Source: Agapetus fuscipes
Taxonomy: Eukaryota; Arthropoda; Insecta; Trichoptera; Glossosomatidae
Assembly: GCA_951799405.1 (NCBI GenBank)
Contig: OX637332.1
Span: forward strand, 10,111,001 to 10,175,000
Direction of reading: 5' to 3'
Length of the DNA: 64,000 bases
Below, in pieces: positions 58,070-64,000 of the stretch (its first letter is position 1; each line of letters starts with the position of its first letter). The position numbers and the translations under genes are program-made. A model generated the notes under the pieces. That model was not told the DNA's origin, did no database searches, and was given only the letters and a program-made list of their open reading frames with translations.

Positions 58070-59526
58070 AGTAATCAAACAAAACAATAAAAAACGTGTA
58101 GTTTCAACAATATTTTATAGATGTAAACTAAATAAAAATGGTATTTGGGTATTTAGAGGTTTGGAGAGTTGCTTTCCGGGATCTGGTGCCGTGGTTTGTA
58201 GGAGTTGAAGCTTACGGACGTTCCCACGGCAACTGATCCCAAAAAGCAGCAATTTAGTATTAACAGCCAACTGTGTCTAAAACCCCTATTTAGAGGTCTG
58301 TCTGGATATTCCGAAATGGTGCACCATTGCACCGAGAATGACCATACATTTGGCATTGGCAATGTAAGGGTCCTACACTCGGAGTACGGGTACTGACAAC
58401 CAAATGTCAATTCCCAGCAGCTTCGTAGTCTTCTACTTTCAAAGTCGTCTCTTTTTCTTCCTATTCTTGTAAATCTCTTTCAATTCATTCTTACGAATAA
58501 ACTTTATCACACACTCAATCTGGATAAAACTCTAGCCAGTATCATTTTTGTTCGGCTTAAAGTCATCTAAACTATCGTTGAAACTACTTATCTGAAGAAT
58601 CCCTACAGACAAAGACAATGGGCAAAGCACATTGGTTGGATGTATTTGTTTCCTTTTAAACCCGGAGGACTCTCAAGGTGTGCTTCACACGAAAACATAG
58701 CTCATAAAATATATCGGCGCTCTTCTTATTATGTATTTTTACTAGATCAACGTAAGGTAAAGCCCAAAACTATCTTTGCAAAAACGACCCACTAAGAAAG
58801 ATGATGAATAAAGGACAGAAGTTAAAATGTATGTCTAGTTTTCAAGTACTATTCTTATTATTTTCAAACATTCCCTCCAGAAAACATAATTCAGATTGTA
58901 TGTTCCTTGTTTGCAAACAGGGTTACTACAATATTCTTAGATAAAGGGATGTTAATGTTGTGTTTGAATGGCTTATCTGGCAAACTCTGGGCACTTTTCA
59001 TCAAATATTACTTGTTAGAACCCTGGGCGAGTTGATAGCAACGATATATAATTGGTTTCCCATTTTCCGTAGGGAGCAGGATTTAATTTGTCAACGTTCA
59101 GTAGGCAAGTTATCTACAGTACCTATTTGCGTAGATAGTAGATACTCTAGATCACTTCCCTCTTCAGATGTCCGTTTGCTTTGATTTAATAAGACCCTCA
59201 AATGAGGACAGTTGACATGTTGGATGTATGAGTGTAAAAGAACAATCGCATTGTATCTGTATAGTTACTCCCAGACACTTACACATCCTCTACTGTATTT
59301 TGTTTATTGTCCTTGTCTGTATCAGCCATAAGGTTTGATATTTAAAAATAATCCTAAACTCCACATTTAGCACTTAAATCCTAAATCTAAAAACATATTT
59401 ATTTGAATTTAAGTGTGAGATTGACGCTTAGGAATGTTTCTATTGTTAACTTAAATTTTGCTATGCGAGCGCGGATTTCAAAATCTAATGTTATTTATTA
59501 TGTAACATAACCTCTATTTTATCATT
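58070..59526. other. Putative intron downstream of exon B
   Basis: Follows the proposed donor at 58067. Short open frames (for example 58205-58396) are not convincing. Confidence 0.45.
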
Positions 59527-59665
59527 ATCATCATCGTAACCTGGACAGCTCTGGGTGGGCCTTGGCTGACTCCAGAATTCTCCTCCACTCTCGCCTGTCT
59601 ATCATCGCCCTTGCTCTCCAGCTACATATGTTCGCCTTTCTTTCACCTCTTTTTGTATCCTTATA
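59527..59665 (-). mobile_element. LINE C-terminal fragment with TGATGATGA tail
   Basis: The reverse strand encodes ICSWRARAMIDRREWRRILE followed by SAKAHPELSRLR and a stop, a common LINE polyprotein end, then a short GATGATGAT tail. Confidence 0.72.
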
Positions 59666-61227
59666 AAAGTCGTTAGAAAAGGTTAACTCAAATAATTAGA
59701 ATTCCCGTAAAACAACAGTAATATCGCTAGGCACATGCACTCCAAACAGGTAAATAAACATAGGAAGAAATAATAAAACCCTTGACTTTAAATTCACCAT
59801 TAAAATGTACCTAATGATTTTCAGTGATTATCGACTTAATTAGCGGAGTATTTACTGTTCATATATTTTTATTGATTTTTTATATCGTTTTCATACATTA
59901 AAAAAAACTAGACATAATCTAATGTTTATCACTTCGGATTGATTAATTATTAGAAGCTTAGTAGTTCGATATCGAACAGAGCTCAAGATTGACTGTTAAA
60001 TTTTAAAATAATTTGTAAAAAAATAGTCTATTAAAAAACAGCGAAACTGGTTTTGATTTTGATAATTCATAGCTGAAAACTTTGTCACTCGACCGGAAGA
60101 CTCAAATTATTTTAAAAAAAAAATTTTTGGATGTCAAGACACTACATAAATATCTATTTAATTGTAATAGATAGTGGCGAAATACAAGAAAAATACGTAA
60201 TTCTACTATTCGAGAACCTTAGATTTTTTCAAATATATTTATAATAGCTTATTGTTAATTTACAACATGCCAAAAAAATTAACATAAAAGAAAAAAAAAA
60301 CAAATAAACAATAAATAAAGCTCAAGAAATTGAAACTTAAAAAAATTAAAGTGCTTAAAACTTTTAACATAATTAATTTATGATAGGGCCGGTTCACACA
60401 TATATGTTTCTTAATTTTTGTTTTAAATTTATCTATGTAATATTTTTTTTTTGTTTTGCATTTATACGACTCATATCTTAATGCTATTTCTTATGTTTCT
60501 TTCAAACAATGTTTATTTTCTTTTAATGTAATTTTCTTCTCTGTTTATATTTTCTTTCTCTGTTTCTATTTTTCCTGTATTTTTCGATTAATATATTTCT
60601 TTTTTTATATGGCCAGTCACGTATTGCACCCTCCGCGTGATCGGGCTGATATAAAGATTTTATTATTATTATTATATAGTTTAGGTTTAGATGTATAGGA
60701 TATGAACCAATACGAAGGTATGGATTAAATTTTTAATGCAGTCAGATTTTTTACTCGTTTCGTATTTTATTCAAGGAAGATTCGCTTCGCAGTTATACTC
60801 GTAAGAAATAGTATCTGCTTTGACGATAGGTAACACGAAAAATAATTATTCCAGTAATGCGTGCTCTAGCATGGCTTACTTTTTTTTACCTGAAAACATA
60901 AGTAGGTTTAAAAGTAGCATCAGAATAAAGATGTGAAAAGTTGTATTCCTTGACAACAACAAAAACTTAAATGCTGTAGGAAGTAATGATTTACTAGAAT
61001 TCACTCAACAAGCTTCGACGCAATAATATACTTTTTGATACAGAAGTATGGTTTCTAAGAACTCGGCTAGCGCTTCCTCGCCTTGTATAGAGTTTTTTCA
61101 TCAGTTATAATGATACCTATTTTCTACAAAAGCCAAATACCGGTTTCCCAAAATAATTGAGTTGATATTGTGGTCCCTTGTCTTATCCATCAACCTATAG
61201 TTTAGAATAAAATTATTATTTAAAAGT
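59666..61227. other. AT-rich stretch, putative intron
   Basis: Long A and T runs. A (TTA)n run near 60660 follows GATCGGGCTGATATAAAGAT, possibly a LINE 3' end relic. Nothing firm. Confidence 0.5.
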
Positions 61228-61305
61228 GTAGTCCGCAGTCTAGTGGTAACGCTATGGACTCTTAAATAGAAGGTCGTGGGTACGAATCCCGGCGGAGCAC
61301 AAAGA
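61228..61305 (+). repeat. SINE C: tRNA-like head
   Basis: GTCCGCAGTCTAGTGGTAAC, an anticodon-loop-like CTCTTAA, and TACGAATCCCGGCGGAGC. Acceptor ends TCCGC/GCGGA pair, but the T-stem is imperfect, so it reads as a tRNA-derived SINE or tRNA relic. Confidence 0.5.
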
Positions 61306-61470
61306 ATATGACTATTGTATTTTCAAATATGTTCTTTGCTGGGTTGAAAAATTACCAATTATATATTATAAATACCAAAGATCGGTCATCGTAGGTCCAT
61401 CTTGCCTAACAACAATTGGGTCTTGCTTGAAAATTTGCACTTTATAGCGACGGCCAAGCTTGTAAAAAGT

Positions 61471-61784
61471 CCGGTCGATAGGTCAGTTGGTAGAATGCTT
61501 GCATTCCATACCGAAAACAAGGGTTCGATCGCCATCGATGAAATTATTTCCCATTTTTGGTGTTTATTTCAAACCCAAAATAAATACCGGCAAGGTTTAC
61601 TCAGTCTTCATAAGAATTGAGAACCAGCCCCTTCGGGAAACTTGGAACCTCCATTTCAACTGAAGTGGTTAGAGTGAGGCCGGCCCTCTTACCTGTAAAA
61701 ATATATAGGTCTCGAATCGCCACATGCAACCCTTTCGAGGATAACGCAGGCAAAAAGTTACGCTATATGTGAAGTTTAGATACG
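61471..61784 (+). repeat. SINE B copy
   Basis: Full-length, head CCGGTCGATAGGTCAGTTGG to tail CGCTATATGTGAAG. Confidence 0.87.
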
Positions 61785-62510
61785 TTTTTTTGAAAAAAAA
61801 AGTAGGTTTTGTTAATCTTACATTTTGTTTGAAAAACATAGGTTTTTAAAATGTTTTAAACAATTACAATAAAAATATATTTTTTGTGAAAAATAAATAA
61901 TAATTATTCAATAACGGAATAAATTAAATTAAAATTTTAAAGTAAACATATACATTTGAAGTTGATAAGTAACATTATTACTGGCACACCACGTGAATCT
62001 ATTAAAAGTGAAGCCACACTTGTATAAAAAAGTGAGAGCTTAGTCAGAATAGCATTGTAGGAATTTGTAACAATAAATACACTGTCTTTATTTCGCACAT
62101 TTTACAGTTTTGAGTACAAGTTTTCTTTTAACTAATAATATACAAAAATAGTCCTCTTAATAATGGTGTGATAACATCGAAAGCGCTCGAGGAATACATA
62201 ACAAAATTTAATGTGACATTATACATTGAGTTATCAAAGTATTTGTACTTATATAAGTGTGTTTAATGATAAATATGAGTTCTTGTAATTTTGGACTTAT
62301 ATAACGTAGACGATTCACTGAAGTCTGAATGTTCATGCTAGGAGATAGTATATAAACAATACGGGCAATATTATGAAATGCATTCATTTATCAATTGTAC
62401 AAGTTATCTACCCAATATTTTGATTAAAAAATAGTAAAGTCATGAAGTGTTTAGAAATTTATTTCTTATTATTCATACGAAGAAATAATTTTCTTTTTAC
62501 GTCTGTTGTC

Positions 62511-62833
62511 CTGTCAATAGCTTAGTTGGTAGAGTGCTTGCATTCCATGCGATATCCCGGGTTTGAATCCAACCGAGGGTGTCAGAAATGATTTCCCGTT
62601 TGAGTGTTTATTTCAAATCTCAAAATAAAATACCTGCAAGGTTTACTGAGCCTCCAAAAGAACTAAGTACCAGTTCCCTCGAGAGCTGGGAAAACCCCAC
62701 TTCAAAGGAAGTGGTTGGCGTATGGCCAGCCCCCTTACCTGTAAAAAAAGTAGGTTCACTCGCCACATGCGCCTCCTTCGGGGATAACGCGGCAAAAGTT
62801 ACACTATATATGTAGGTCAGTTGCGTTGCGTTT
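62511..62833 (+). repeat. SINE B copy
   Basis: Full-length, head AATAGCTTAGTTGGTAGAGT to tail TTGCGTTGCG. Confidence 0.87.
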
Positions 62834-63629
62834 CTTTTTTGTCTCTTCAATGCACGAAAGAGAGATCTAGTGTTCACTGTCCCAGGTTCTTCAAGTTAGA
62901 TGATTTCCTTCGACCTGGAGTTCAGCGTCCTTCGATTCTTGCCTGTATGATGAGATGTAAAATTTATGACCAGAAGTTTTCTTGAAATTCGTTGTTAAGT
63001 GCGCCCGAGCTCTTTCGCACTATCGAGACTTAAAAGCAAAGTCTAGCGATTTTTTTAATTATCAAATTTCATGTTCTTGGAAGTGAGACATCTCTGTTAT
63101 CAAAAAGCTATGAAAAAGTATCATAATTAAAGAAGTGAAGACGTTTTTCTTAAAAAGAAAAGTCAGTGCAAGTGTAGGTACTTGAATTTGTGAACTGGAA
63201 AAAAAATGCATAATTTATTCAGGTTTATCAGAGACCAAAATATTAACAACACGGTGATTTTTCAATATTTGGCGAATCATAAATGAAGAAGCTTCCAATC
63301 TTCTTTTACTTTATCTAAAAAAAAACTGTGTTTTGAGTCAGACACGAAATAGGACAAATACATTTTTTTTAATTGAATATTGTATTTGTAATTTACTTAA
63401 AATTGTGTTCAAGCTATGCATATACAAAAAGGTATTTTAGTGTATTTGCCCTTGCCATTAATTACATCGGATTAATGATACATATTTCCTAATTAGAAGC
63501 ACAACGGAAAAATGTTAAATATTCCATTGGAAAGCATGCTTGTGCTCCATTACATTGTATTGTTATATAACTTTATAACAATTATTGTTCTCAATATCTA
63601 TCTACATCAACCCTTTAAATTACAATTTT

Positions 63630-63793
63630 TTGCATGCACACAAGCAAAACAGTGTAAGTTCGCAGTTACAAAATAATGGTAATGTGTACTTACAAATTGT
63701 TGCCGACTCTCCCTGAAACAGACGCGACATTGTTAAAGTGAACCAACTTTTACAGTATGGGCACTGGGCAGCCTCTAACAAGCCTATAAGTGA
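63630..63793 (-). repeat. SINE A copy, degenerate
   Basis: Reverse copy lacking the tail; the middle is shortened. Confidence 0.72.
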
Positions 63794-64000
63794 TGAAAAT
63801 CGAAAATAAAAAATAAATACAAGACTTATGCAAATAATGACATTTTTGATACTTATATTTTGGAAACAAGAAAACATAAAGTAAACTTTAATTACAGTAT
63901 TGAAATAAATAGTTTTATAATAATTTAGCTTCAGAAGATTTTAATCACATTTCTTTAAAACAAGCCTAGAATTTTTGAATAGAATTTTATTTAATTCACA

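Noticed and set aside
60640..60690. LINE 3' end before a (TTA)n run
   Set aside because: Only about 40 bp resemble a LINE tail; no coding C-terminus could be read.
61228..61305. Functional tRNA gene
   Set aside because: Box-like motifs are present but the T-stem is mismatched and a sister copy at 796-1110 is split; a tRNA-derived SINE head is more likely.

Overview
The window looks like intronic and upstream DNA from an AT-rich insect (or close arthropod) nuclear genome. There is no operon-like gene packing. Nearly everything recognisable is a transposable element (RTE-type and CR1/L2-type LINEs, a DIRS1-like tyrosine-recombinase retroelement, tRNA-derived SINEs, hAT and Harbinger-like MITEs). 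The only host coding sequence I can support is two short first-exon candidates on the + strand. I cannot name the species or the host gene.

Host gene. Two GC-rich islands (about 29280-29460 and 56890-57080) stand out in the AT-rich background. Each is followed by a long AT-rich leader made of degenerate tandem repeats and then by a short open frame ending at a plausible splice donor (about 31170-31506 and 57946-58066). With the preferred donors both frames end in the same phase with the same leftover base. Both encode a proline-rich stretch followed by an aromatic/glutamine-rich stretch. The simplest reading is two alternative promoters and first exons of one large gene whose shared exons lie beyond position 64000. 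A third GC-rich patch at 17180-17290 shares a 12-base CACGTG-containing word with the first island.

Repeats. A roughly 245-bp interspersed repeat ('SINE A' here) occurs about 30 times in both orientations. A roughly 320-bp tRNA-headed SINE ('SINE B') occurs about 14 times, including a tail cut by the window start. A third tRNA-like family ('SINE C') occurs twice. A full-length RTE LINE with an uninterrupted 973-codon frame and a 10-bp target duplication occupies 25919-29238, ending about 40 bp before the first GC-rich island. Its relatives are scattered as fragments at 5524-6483, 17396-18035 and 22568-22700. A DIRS1-like element (35237-40386) keeps inverted ends and the internal complementary region that fuses copies of both ends, but its gag and RT frames are broken.

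Nesting gives a relative chronology. The DIRS element sits in an old SINE A and carries a younger SINE A. A hAT element (5566-6162) sits in an RTE fragment. A 141-bp hAT MITE (41767-41907) and a Harbinger-like MITE (47416-47714) each sit inside SINE A copies. A SINE A (about 17518-17760) splits an RTE fragment. Two tandem arrays (53 bp x 5 at 4611-4862; 37 bp x 9 at 49062-49404) and several long foldback elements complete the picture. Stretches not listed are AT-rich and show nothing I can support.
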